The notes below the pieces were generated by a model, which did not search any database, was not told where the DNA came from, and worked only from the letters and a program-made list of their open reading frames with translations. Positions 54,096 to 64,000 of a DNA stretch of 64,000 nt are shown one piece after another; position 1 is the first letter of the stretch, and each line of letters starts with the position of its first letter. The position numbers were made by a program, and so were the translations under genes. This stretch comes from Paraphysoderma sedebokerense (taxonomy: Eukaryota; Blastocladiomycota; Physodermatomycetes; Physodermatales; Physodermataceae), in the NCBI GenBank assembly GCA_025602915.1, contig JAHLJZ010000083.1:1-64000 (forward strand). The letters run 5' to 3'.

Positions 54096-55064
54096 ACTGA
54101 TTTTATTCTCGCTCCATGCTGCATGCAGGCGTCATACCGAAAGTTTGCATTCACTATGATGATGCATGCGATTTCAGATGAGGCACAAACTAATTGATAT
54201 TATTTATTCTATCTGTGAGCACCAAGAAAGTGCGTACTTTATCATTGGCAAAAGCAGCTGAATCCACCACACATTTATGTTCATAGATTTTCTATAAGCA
54301 CAGTGAGTGCCATATAAATAATGTCGTAGATCTCGCTTTTTCTGCGGAGCAACTCGCTATCCATAATTTTTATAAAGTGTGGCTGATTGCGGACTCCTTA
54401 AAGCCATTAATCGGTCAGAGACCTGGCCCCGGAAATCGGAACAAGATTTATTTAGTGTCTGCAATGTGAATGCCATCAAATTGTAATGTCCGGTGTCGAC
54501 TATCAATTTGTGACACTAGAAGTGAAAAGAGTGTGAATAGCCGACATAAGAGCGAACGGCAAATAGCGTTACTAACTTACTATATCTGTTCAAGATTTCA
54601 CGCATTGTTCAGGTAGTGTTCAGGCCTCGGGCAGTGAGCCTTCATAATTCACAATTTTCACATGATCTCAATGTCTCATCAGTTCTTACTTCTTTCTAAG
54701 TTCTGGAGTTTTGGAATTGTGTACCGTTTTAAATGAGTGCCGACAAATACTCGACAAATAGGCTCCCAGATCGTAGAATGTTCCACACTTCCACTGTTCC
54801 ACATCAGGGACTCTTGAGTTTCCTGGATCTCTTACAGTTCTCTTATCTCTTACCTCCTCCATTTGACATTTTTATTGCTACTGCTGACACCAGGGGCAAT
54901 TTTTATTATACTCCTCCATCAATCAGTCCTTGATCCATTCTTATTCGCGTTCGAACCAGACCCTCCTGCCAGCATAAACGGTAGCGGATTGCATGTATAT
55001 AGTCGCATTTGTTCAGTGCATTCATTAAGAAAACTCCCATATAGCCGAATTCACTTCTTATATC
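54096..55064. other. Divergent intergenic region between NSA2 and a GT31 gene
   Basis: Expected to hold both promoters. Two overlapping short frames near 54733-55102 have no domain and may at most be 5' UTR or upstream exon of the gene at 55065. Confidence 0.45.
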
Positions 55065-56255
55065 ATGACGGAATTCATTCTATCAATGAAGCGCAACCTT
55101 AGGATCCATATCCTGTATGTAGTAATTGCCATCACCACATTATGGATAATTGTCGCGATGAACTATGGTAAAAACGTTACTCTTACGGAGCTCGACTCAA
55201 AGGTAATGACCAGAACTACTTAAATTTCGTATATCTAAACACTAATTTTAAAATCTCATAGGAAGACTCAGTTATCGATAGAGTTGTCAATCAGAGTTCT
55301 CCAGATCCGACTAGCCCCCCGGCACCGCAGCTTCTCCGCAAATACTCGCCGTTTCCAGTAAACGAGGAGGATATCCTGTTCATCGTCATATCATCGGTGC
55401 CAACATGGCAACGAGCAATCGCTTCCTATAATAGTTGGAGAAGACGAACCAATGCAACAGTGCTTTACTTCGTTGCTGATTTGCCTGACAATTTCATATT
55501 TCCCCCCATAGACCATTCTTTACCTCAAATACATTTTATAACCAAAGAAAGGTTGAGATATCCTCCACAGGACGATATTGTCAGTCTTCCTGTACCCGAA
55601 GAAAATTCTCATTTCATCGTCAACAAAACAGTCCAAGCTTTGTTATACGCTGCTCAACATTATCCTCACAAAAAATGGTTTTATAAATGCGATGACGATA
55701 CATTTGTCGTTCCTTCTAATCTTAAACGCTTATTGCAAAACTTCAATTCAGAGGCAAATTATTATACTGGTCGACCTCTTGGAACATCGAATATTAATTC
55801 CGGAGGAGCCGGTTATGTTCTTTCCCGATCTGCTCTTCAGGCCGTGAAGCCTCATCTGATTGGTTGCATACCTGTAAAGAATATACAATATGGCGAAGAT
55901 ATGGTTATATCGTCTTGTTTGGAATCCAGACTAGGAATTAAGGCGACAGCAGCACCAGGAATGTATGTTTCGGTGCCTAGAGATGTGTATTCAAGGTATC
56001 TATATAATTTTAATTTGTTGATTTAATACTCTTACACGACTGAACTAATCATTCTTTCATTTCCGTCTGAAGTGTGAGTTCGGTCTTCTTAAATACTTTT
56101 CTCTTTCGCTTTCGTTAATTTATCTCCCGAATGCGTAGGTAACAGAGTTTGCTAGAGCTCCTGAGGGACTGATAGAGTACCCCATATCATTCCATTGGGT
56201 ATGGCCCGAGGCTATGTACGAGATGGACTACCTTTTATATTATTCCAAAATATAA
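55065..56255 (+). CDS. Type II glycosyltransferase of the GT31 (Fringe/C1GalT-like) family
   Basis: Golgi-type beta-1,3-glycosyltransferase. Exon 1 (55065-55202) encodes a short basic cytoplasmic start (MKRNLR) and a membrane anchor (ILYVVIAITTLWIIVAM). After a 59-bp intron, exon 2 (from 55262) gives FIVISSVPTWQRAIASYNSW and KKWFYKCDDDTFVVPSNL, where DDD is the metal/UDP-binding motif. GGAGYVLSRSAL and YGEDMVISSCLESRLGI follow, the GED block typical of Fringe and C1GalT. If exon 2 is read to its stop (56026), the protein ends YLYNFNLLI. A downstream frame at 56139-56255 reads EYPISFHWVWPEAMYEMDYLL, which matches the family C-terminus. I therefore infer a last exon there, although the exact donor is unclear. 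Substrate specificity cannot be read from the sequence. Confidence 0.85.
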
Positions 56256-56743
56256 TTACATTCGGATCAGTACCATTGATCATGAGGATGTTTTTGATTG
56301 CTCAGATACTTGACAGTTTCTCTGACAATGATTTTGAAAATACCCAATGCCCGCTGATATTCCTTTTGAATTCGTGTAACTATTATAAGGCACCCAAGGC
56401 CTCCTACATCTTTATTTTTCGTGAGAGTTTGTCCTATCTTATCCTTCTTACTTAACTGTCCAATAACTCCCAATATTTCGAAGCAACTTAGACTGGAAGA
56501 TATGGTATCATCAGCGTGCATCGCAACAAGATTAATATCTTCCTTTTACCTGAAATTATTACCTGCGACTGCCGCATTTGATTATATGTATTGAGATACA
56601 ATACCTATTTCATATCGATCAGAAAAGAAGTCCTGCTTAAAACTTGCAGCATTCACATTTTTCGAGATAAGAAAACTATACACATCCCCTTTCTTATTTT
56701 TTAAATCACTATATATAACATTTGGGCTGCCCGTAGCTTCAAC
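56256..56743. other. Intergenic
   Basis: AT-rich; no gene recognised. Confidence 0.5.
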
Positions 56744-56814
56744 GGGGATCTAGCTCAAATGGTAGAGCGCTCGCTTAGCATGCGAGAGGCACTGTGGGAT
56801 GCCCAGGTTCTCCA
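56744..56814 (+). tRNA. tRNA-Ala (AGC)-like sequence with a defective T arm
   Basis: The 5' two thirds are canonical: GGGGATCTAGCTC, a D arm with TGGTA, and an anticodon arm CTCGC-TTAGCAT-GCGAG (anticodon AGC). The 3' part, CTGTGGGATGCCCAG, is about two bases short. It lacks the TTCGA T-loop that forms the Pol III B box and leaves a mismatch in the acceptor stem. It is probably a pseudogene of tRNA-Ala; function with a degenerate T arm is less likely. Confidence 0.6.
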
Positions 56815-57218
56815 ATTTTACATTCTTTTTCGTTTAACGGAGAATCACATCAATAACTTTTTCCTTTAGTGCCCAAGCAGTGCTAAAACTTATTTCTTTC
56901 GGCCCCGCCGGTTTGTACCTCGGATATCGAGCTCTAGCATTACTCAATTATTGAATTAGTTCAACTAAACAGGCTGTTACTATTCAGAATGTTTATCACA
57001 AGGAAGTAGGCGATTCGCAATTTGTATTAATAGTTCTCGATTACAAAATAAGAGTACTTGCACAGATCATTGATATCCACATTGATTGTCTTTCGCCGAT
57101 GCCAAGTAAACAAAGGTAAAATTTTTCGCGGCCCCTGAACCTCTTCAAATCCTTCAACCCGTAGGATCTTACTCCTGCTGATGTAGAAATTAAAATAAAC
57201 AGGCGGTTATTGGCGATT
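56815..57218. other. Intergenic, upstream of the IleRS gene
   Basis: T-rich just after the tRNA-like sequence; otherwise nothing recognised. Presumably the IleRS promoter. Confidence 0.5.
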
Positions 57219-60200
57219 ATGTTTCCTACTTCTCGCTCTGCCAGACGATTTAAAAGCCATATCGACCATTTCAGGCTCCGTCAATTGCGATTTTATGCAA
57301 CTTCACCCGGCCCGCGGCATACAAACTCCGATAAATATCACGATTATGCCAATACACTATGTCTTCCGCAAACGTCGTTTGGGATGCGACCTGATGGCTC
57401 AAAGAAAGAAGTTTATTTAAAGAAAACCACTGCTAATTTATATGCATGGCAGGTTCGTCAAGGCCGTCACATGAAGTCAACTGTCACTTGGCAGTGGCGG
57501 CGGATCATCAAAACTTTTATTAATCAATTTAAGTAGGCCAACAGAACTGAATGCAACGAATTTATACTACATGATGGGCCACCCTACGCAAATGGGGAAC
57601 TTCACATTGGTCACGCATTGAACAAAATTTTAAAAGATATCATAAGCAGATATAAGCTCCTGCGGGGACATACAATCAAGTACCGTTAGATTTTTATGAT
57701 TTTTTTCATTCTGTCGTACAATTTATGCTGATTTTGATTCTTGTTTAACCCAGTTATGTCCCTGGGTGGGACTGTCATGGACTTCCTATTGAAATGAAAG
57801 CACTGCAGGAGTCGAGAAAAAAAGACAAATCGCTTACTCCGTTAACGCACCAAGAAATTCGATCTCGTGCTCGAAAACTTGCTCTAGAAACAGTGCAAAT
57901 GCAAAAATCTAATTTTCAAGAATGGGGCATTATGGGTGATTGGGATAAAGCTTATTTAACTCTAGGTGAGACCTTCGAAGCAGTTGATCAGCTGTACAGG
58001 TATCATAAATTTACGGAGTGCAACTACCCTCACTAGACCCAAAATACGAATCGAATCAGTTGAAAGTCTTTCATCAGATGGTCGAGAAGGGGTTAATTTA
58101 TAGAAAGCGAAAGCCTGTGTATTGGAGCCCCTCATCCAGGTATTGTGTTACGAAACTACTGCTCTGAATTTGAGTTGGGACTTAAAATTGAACAATGCAG
58201 GACTGCTTTGGCCGAATCTGAATTAGAATACAAAGATGATCACATCAGTCGGTCACTTTATGTCAAATTTCCTGTTTCCATATGTAAGGCAGCTGGTTTT
58301 TTTTTATCATTCGAGTATTGACTAATACGGTGGATAGCCTCCAACAGCACTCTGCGTAACATTCATCCCGATGCAGGAGTATTCGCCCTAATCTGGACGA
58401 CCACGCCCTTTACGTTGCCTGCCAATAAAGCCATTACCATCAACCCCGCTCTTTCTTACTCCATTGTCACAGTCCCTCAAGTGTCATCTTCCGCTTCTTC
58501 ATTATATATAGTCTCGACTTCACTCATTCCCAAACTCTCAGAAATATTCTGCGTACCGCTTCAAGAGGTGGCAAAGATTTCGGCTTCAGAGCTTCGGCAT
58601 TTAGAGTATACTAATTTAATTGGTGAAAAATGTAAATTCTTGGAAGCCGATTGGGTGACCGCGGAAAATGGAACTGGTTTGGTGCACACTGCACCAGGTC
58701 ATGGGATGGATGATTACCAAGTTTGCGTGGATAAGGGAATTGAAGTTTACTGCCCTGGTAATTTTTTTATTTCCTCTCGAGGTGCTTACCTTGTCCGACT
58801 GACATGGACTTAATAGTGAATGACGCCGGAAAGTTCCATAATCTACCACCGCGATTAGAATTTTTGGAAGGTCAAAATGTCCTCGACCAGGGAACCGATT
58901 TGGTAATTAATTATTTGAAGCAGAATGATATGCTTTTAAAGGAAGAGAAATACATACACAAGTACCCATATGATTGGCGAACAAAGAAGCCAGTAATATT
59001 ACGGTATGTGACTGTGGCTTTAAACATATTATTGCAACCACTCTAATGTCTTTAATATAATGTAGAGCTACGATGCAGTGGTTTGCTGATTTATCGAAAA
59101 TAAAAGATTCAGCACTGAATTCACTTGAAAATGTTCAAATGATCCCAGAGACGGGTAAGCTTGAATATTTTTACAAATTGGTTCATGCTGTAAGGTTTGC
59201 TCAAATGTTGACCTCAACATACTACATCAATAGGACGACGCCGACTAGAATCATTCATTCAGTCAAGATCAGAATGGTGTATCTCTCGCCAACGTGCTTG
59301 GGGTGTTCCAATCCCAGTTTTTTATGATAGAGAAACAGGTGTGTTAAACTTGTGCTCTAATAAAGTTCTATTTCTTTTGGACCTTACTAATGATTGTGAA
59401 TGGTACTTTCTTTCTATTAGATACTCCATTACTCACTTCCACTTCACTCTCCCACATAACCTCTATTATATCCAAACACGGTTCTGACGCCTGGTTTGAT
59501 CTACCGACCGAAGAATTGTTAGCACCTGAGTACCGAGAAAACGGGAATGACTATGTGAAGGGAACAGATACTATGGATGTTTGGTTCGATAGTGGCGTCA
59601 GTTGGATGAATCTTGGTCACGATCACACCGGAAGCAGCAAAGTCGCTGATTTATACTTAGAGGGTAGTGATCAACATAGAGGATGGTTTCAGAGTAGTTT
59701 GCTCACAAGCAGTATGTACTTCGTTGCAGATCTGGCTTTTAGTCTTCATTGACAAGATCACTGAATCCCTATTCGCTAGTTGCCGTCAGATCGAAAGCTC
59801 CATATAAAGCTATCATCACTCACGGCTTTACGTTGGATGAGTCGTCTCGCAAAATGTCGAAATCATTAGGCAACATTATTCCGCCTTCCGCCGTAATCCA
59901 TGGATCTAACCAGACTAAATTGAAATCACCCAAACTGAAAGGAATAGGTGTAGATGGGTTGAGACTATGGGTGTCTTCTACTGATTATATGCGAGATGTC
60001 AATGTCGGTGAAAAAGTTTTGAGTGCAGTGGGAGAGAGCGTTAGAAAAATTAGAAATACTGGTAGATTCATGTTGGGCAATTTGCATGGCTTTAATGCTA
60101 ATGAAGGATCGTTACGTTACGCACAGTTAGACCCAGTATGTTGTATGGTTAATCTTTTCGGCATATATGCTGCAGTTTCACTTCATTCTCCATTTGTTAG

Positions 60201-61400
60201 ATCGATCGTTATATGCTGCACGAACTTCAAGACGTAACATCAAAAATTGAATCTGCCTATGAAGAGTACAGCTTTAACAAAGGTAATCTTTCGGTTACTT
60301 ATTTTGTGCTATTGATAAGCTGTGTTGATACCGATGTTCACACCTCTTTCCATCCATATAACTAGTTTATCACCATCTCAATAACTTCACCAACCTGTCA
60401 CTATCGTCTTTTTATTTTGGTATTATCAAAGATCGGCTGTATGCTGACGGGCTGTCGTCGCCCTCTCGGCGCGGTGCCCAGACTGTGCTGTATCATGTAA
60501 GTGTTTATAATAACTTTTCCTACAATTTACAACACTGTTGTTTTGATTTGATCATTCAAATGGCTAATGCTATCCTTTCGATTGCTATAGATTCTTCGAA
60601 ATTACATTTCATTTATTGCCCCCATCATGCCCTTGTTGGCTGAAGAAATGTTTGAGCATTTTGAACCTTATTTAACATCTTGCGATGAACAGAGTCGTGA
60701 ACTCGGTAAATCGGCATTTATGTTAGGTTGGCCAAAACCTGTAAGTATATGTACCAATATGCAGACAGTATTATCTAGCTGATTTCCATAGTCCTGCCTT
60801 GTTGAGTTCGGGTGAGATTCTAACAATTTGTATTGCCTCCAGAATTCGACATGGAACGACCCTTCCCTGGCACACGATTTTGCTGTTTTAAAAGAAATTA
60901 AAAGTGGGGTTAATCAAATCCTTGATGTTGTTCGGCGTGAAAAGTAAGTTCCGCATTCATTCGATTAACGGTTATCTTTCTAACTTTGTTTATACGTATC
61001 GTAGATTGATCAAAACGAATTTAGAAGCAACTGTGTACTTACAAATATCAAGTGATTCTGCTTTGAAGTCATTTCTGGAAAAATATGGTATGGCCTTCTA
61101 ATACACAGCGGTTTTTTCTTACTAAAAATTAAACTTTTTTCCGAAGAACCTACACTTCGTCCGCTACTGCACACATCATCAGTTTCTGTCACTTCATCCT
61201 CATGTTTTACCGACAATGCGTCTCAGCCGTTTCAATCATCAACTGTTCCAATTCAAATAAATGATAAGAAGGAAGAGCTTACAATACATGTCCAATCGTC
61301 AGAGTTGAAAAAGTGTCCGAGGTGTTGGAATTTTTGGAGCGTAACGGAGGGGGAGATTTGCAATCGGTGTCATAGTGTTTTGAATAATAGTCAAAAATGA
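57219..61400 (+). CDS. ISM1: Isoleucyl-tRNA synthetase, mitochondrial (bacterial) type
   Basis: Charges tRNA-Ile in mitochondria. ATG 57219 begins an Arg/Ser/Phe-rich presequence ([20 protein letters not shown]) typical of mitochondrial import. The first intron joins YAWQ to [31 protein letters not shown] carries the class I HIGH signature. Following exons give [13 protein letters not shown], the editing region ([31 protein letters not shown]), [53 protein letters not shown] and [10 protein letters not shown] (KMSKS). The C-terminal zinc site is CPRCWNF..CNRC, then SVLNNSQK and TGA at 61400. About ten or more short introns separate these blocks. The zinc-binding C-terminus and the presequence separate it from the cytosolic enzyme. 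Confidence 0.93.
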
Positions 61401-61631
61401 GGACACTTCCGCAGACCTTAGATTTCTGTGTAATGTAATAGAACAGAATGCAGCAGAGGTATACCATTACGGTAACAACTATTATAATATTCCAACCTAT
61501 TGACAACGCAGGTAATAAATATATGACAACAATGACGAAAAATACTGCGGTCGCGACGCTGTCAGGATCACCTGCAGTCCATAGAAGTGCGCAAAATGTA
61601 TGAAATTCGCAGTACCTAGCCGGGGAAGGAT
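61401..61631. other. Intergenic
   Basis: Between IleRS and a small hypothetical frame. On the minus strand a hydrophobic frame (61279-61644) overlaps the IleRS last exon; it has no family support. Confidence 0.4.
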
Positions 61632-61874
61632 ATGATGACAGCATTCATTCAACCTACCATGCGTAGTCTTTCCGCTTCCCTGCTTGGTTCCAAACGGTCA
61701 ACTTCGCGAGAGACGATAGCACAGAAATATTTATTACATCATGCTATTTTAAACCAAACATGGAGACTGGAACATTGGCGAATTCAATCCGGGAACACTG
61801 AAGCGTCCCCAAGACCTAGCAATAATACATCCGAATCCTCTTCTACCGAGTCTGAACACGCTTTAGGAACGTAG
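61632..61874 (+). CDS. Hypothetical small protein (80 aa)
   Basis: Frame from ATG 61632 (MMTAFIQPTMRSLSASLLGS) with a basic, Ser-rich start and an acidic, Ser/Thr-rich end. The middle part, YLLHHAILNQTWRLEHWRI, could form an amphipathic helix. The N-terminus could pass as a mitochondrial presequence. No known family. It may be chance or a short exon of a longer transcript. Confidence 0.25.
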   Translation: MMTAFIQPTMRSLSASLLGSKRSTSRETIAQKYLLHHAILNQTWRLEHWRIQSGNTEASPRPSNNTSESSSTESEHALGT

Positions 61875-61968
61875 GCATCTCAATCATGACCAATCGACAA
61901 TGGACAGGAAATGAATGGAAGCTCTGATTATCAAACCAGACGTCACCACGGTACGACGACAACAAACT

Positions 61969-64000
61969 TTATCGCCTCCATCCAACTCCGGTAATTCCGA
62001 CGCGACCCACTTCTCTTTCTACTTCCCCGCTCAATTTAGCCACCTCTTTAATCTTTTGTGTCAAACTCGTAGATGTTGAATCGATCCACTGTAACGATGT
62101 CAAGTGGGCATTGAGGATTTTTGTAATCGCAGAGAGCTGTTTGCAGAGAAGAGAAAAGAGATTAGAAATCACTGAAGTCAAGAGAATGAAACAGCCCACA
62201 TAGTGGAGAGCGAAGCAATAATAAAAAAACAATGGACAAGTACCGCATCTTCACCTTCCCACCCATCCACATCCCCTCCATTTTCTTTGTCACTGCCTGG
62301 TTTCTTAGCTGCTCGTACATTATTGACTTCTGTAACCATCTCTCCCAAATTCCTACTTAACTCATCCAACTCTGAATTCAAATTCTCAGCAAGCCGATAC
62401 ATTTTCTCTCGTTCTTCGTCGACACTTGTATTGCTGCCATTTACCAATCCTGCATATCCACTACCAGAAGCGGCGGAGGAAGAGATTAATTCCTCTACAT
62501 TCCTTTCATAGCCGTCAAGTATTTCGTTAAGCTCTGCTTGTTGCGAGGAAATAAATTCTAGATTCTGATCGATTGAGGATTGCAAATTGGAAAGATTTAC
62601 GTAGTCATTGTACAACTTGGACAATAAATTGCCATTTTGAATTAAAGATAAATCTGTTTGCTGAATCGAATTTGCCAAAGAATGAAATTGCAGGACATGG
62701 GAGTCAAGTTCAGTGGTCCATTTGTTGAGAATCTCTTCTAGGGTTTTATTTTTAAGAGTTGGCGGAAGACTGGTGGCTGCTGTACCAGCGGTGGAGGTCG
62801 ACGGAGCAGGCGCAGTAAGTTGTGGCTTCGCAGTTGAAGTGGATAAAGAGGGAGTGGTAAGACTTGGAAGAGAAGTTGAAGGTTTGGAGGCCCCAGAGGT
62901 CGCGGCCGGCTGCTGCGTCTGGGATGTTGTAGGGGCAGGTGCAAGTAGAGAGGACGCCGTAGATGATTGTTGCTTCGCCGATGCCGGGGCTGTAATTAGC
63001 AATGAATGAATACAATTTAGCCAACGGTAGAAGGAACGATTTAAGAAAGAGTAAGAAGCAATACAAATGACTTACTGGCCAAATCTTTCAAAGACAACGG
63101 TCCAGGTGTTTGAACCGGAGTGCCGGTTGCACTGGTTGCTGGTTTCCCAAAGGAAAATCCAGCGGGAGTAGAAGGAGCAGTAGCGACGGCAGAAGATTGT
63201 CCGGCTGGAGCGGCCGCGGCAGACGAAGCAGGAGCTTGTGAATTGCTCGCAGTGGAACTGAGATTAGGGGCAGTAGTCCCCGGCATCTTAAATCCTCCAA
63301 ATGACGGCGCAGAGGTAGACGAGGAGCTCTCTTGAGTAGACGCCGGTTTAGACTGAGGAGCGCCAAAACTGAATCCACCTGATGCTGGTTGGCTAATGGG
63401 TTGTTTCTCTGTTGTTGCGGATGTGGAAGATGGTGCACCGAATGAAAAGGAAGTGGTGGTGGAAGCAGAAGATTGGGATGTTGCTGGCTGTGAACTTGGC
63501 TGACTGACTGAAGGTTGGGCGGCGCCAGCCCCACCAAATCCGGTGAACCCCGAGCCAGAACCAAAAGAAAGTGTACTTCCAGTAGATGGAACTGAGGTAG
63601 AAGGAGCTGAAGTCGAAGGTGCAGCAGCATTCGATCCTGACGGTTGAAATGAGAATGCACCAACTGTTGCAGCGGGTTTCGATGCCGCGGTTGTTGACGA
63701 CGTACTCGGTTGAGAAGTAGCGGTGCCACCGAAAGAAAAACCAGATGATGGCTGTGAAGTGGCCGTCGTACTCGGCGTAGAAGCAGCGGCACCACCGAAA
63801 GAAAACCCAGATGATGTTTGTGAAGTGGCAGCAGTACCACTTGCAGCAGTTGGTTGCGATGTAGATGTACCAGCGGCAGGGAGACCGCCAAAAGAAAAGC
63901 TGGACGTAGTTGAAGCTGCCGGCTTGTTAGCTCCAAATCCAGCAAAGCTAGGTGCTCCTGATCCAGCTCCAGATGATATACCACCAAACCCAAAGGAAGG
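61969..64000 (-). CDS. NSP1: FG nucleoporin of the Nsp1/Nup62 type, 5' end beyond the window
   Basis: Central-channel nucleoporin. The open frame enters from the right edge with dense FxFG repeats: SFGFGG, FSFGG, SGFSFGG, GAFSF, GFSFGAP, AGFSFGKP, in Ser/Thr/Ala/Pro spacers. After an intron between DLA and PASAKQQ it runs into a Ser/Thr/Pro linker and then the coiled-coil Nsp1-C domain. That domain includes KNKTLEEILNKWTTELDSHV, ISSQQAELNEILDGYERNVE, EREKMYRLAENLNSELDEL and, in the last exon, LSAITKILNAHLTSLQWID. The domain ends VEREVGRVGITGVGWRR, stop at 61969-61971. Nsp1-C binds Nup54/Nup58-type partners in the pore channel. At least 600 residues lie in the window. Confidence 0.92.

Noticed and set aside
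54733-55102. Two overlapping short plus-strand frames before the GT31 gene
   Set aside because: No domain; more likely 5' leader sequence or chance.
61279-61644. Hydrophobic minus-strand frame with several membrane-like segments
   Set aside because: It overlaps the conserved zinc-site exon of IleRS in antisense and has no recognisable family; possible flanking splice sites are weak.

Overview
This is nuclear DNA of a eukaryote. Genes carry short spliceosomal introns (mostly 50-80 bp, GT..AG), and there are no operons. The gene set is Rab11, FANCD2, a GRAM/VASt sterol-transfer protein, Erv41, NSA2, organellar IleRS, an Nsp1/Nup62-type nucleoporin and GT31-like Golgi glycosyltransferases. It fits an early-diverging, chytrid-like fungus best. 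That assignment is inference; another unicellular opisthokont cannot be excluded.

Layout. Positions 1-6.6 kb are AT-rich, gene-poor and repeat-bearing: a decayed 262-bp tandem repeat and a 2.2-kb element with long diverged terminal inverted repeats. Next come a membrane acyltransferase-3/SGNH gene of bacterial type (6667-9060, +) and a damaged LicD-EEP fusion gene (10426-12690, -). From 13417 to 41038 lies a head-to-tail tandem duplication of a 13,811-bp unit. Each unit holds Rab11 (+), FANCD2 (+) and a LAM/Aster-type gene (-). I found no difference between the copies, and the offset is constant. The unit starts inside a CCAT microsatellite. After it come a small HIT-like gene, tRNA-His, ERV41, a secreted esterase, two Golgi-type glycosyltransferases, a secretory single-pass membrane protein, an FG-repeat/RING protein, NSA2, a tRNA-Ala-like sequence, mitochondrial-type IleRS and, running off the right edge, an FG nucleoporin.

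Themes. Several genes serve the secretory and endomembrane system (Rab11, LAM, Erv41, two GT31-like enzymes, LicD-type transferase, acyltransferase, esterase). Two carry nucleoporin-type FG repeats. FANCD2 is the DNA crosslink-repair component and keeps the lysine that is monoubiquitinated in animals. The observations most worth a second look are the perfect tandem duplication (recent event or assembly artefact), the LicD-EEP fusion, the FG-RING protein, a perfect RFX-type X-box palindrome over the NSA2 start codon, and the bacterial-type acyltransferase.
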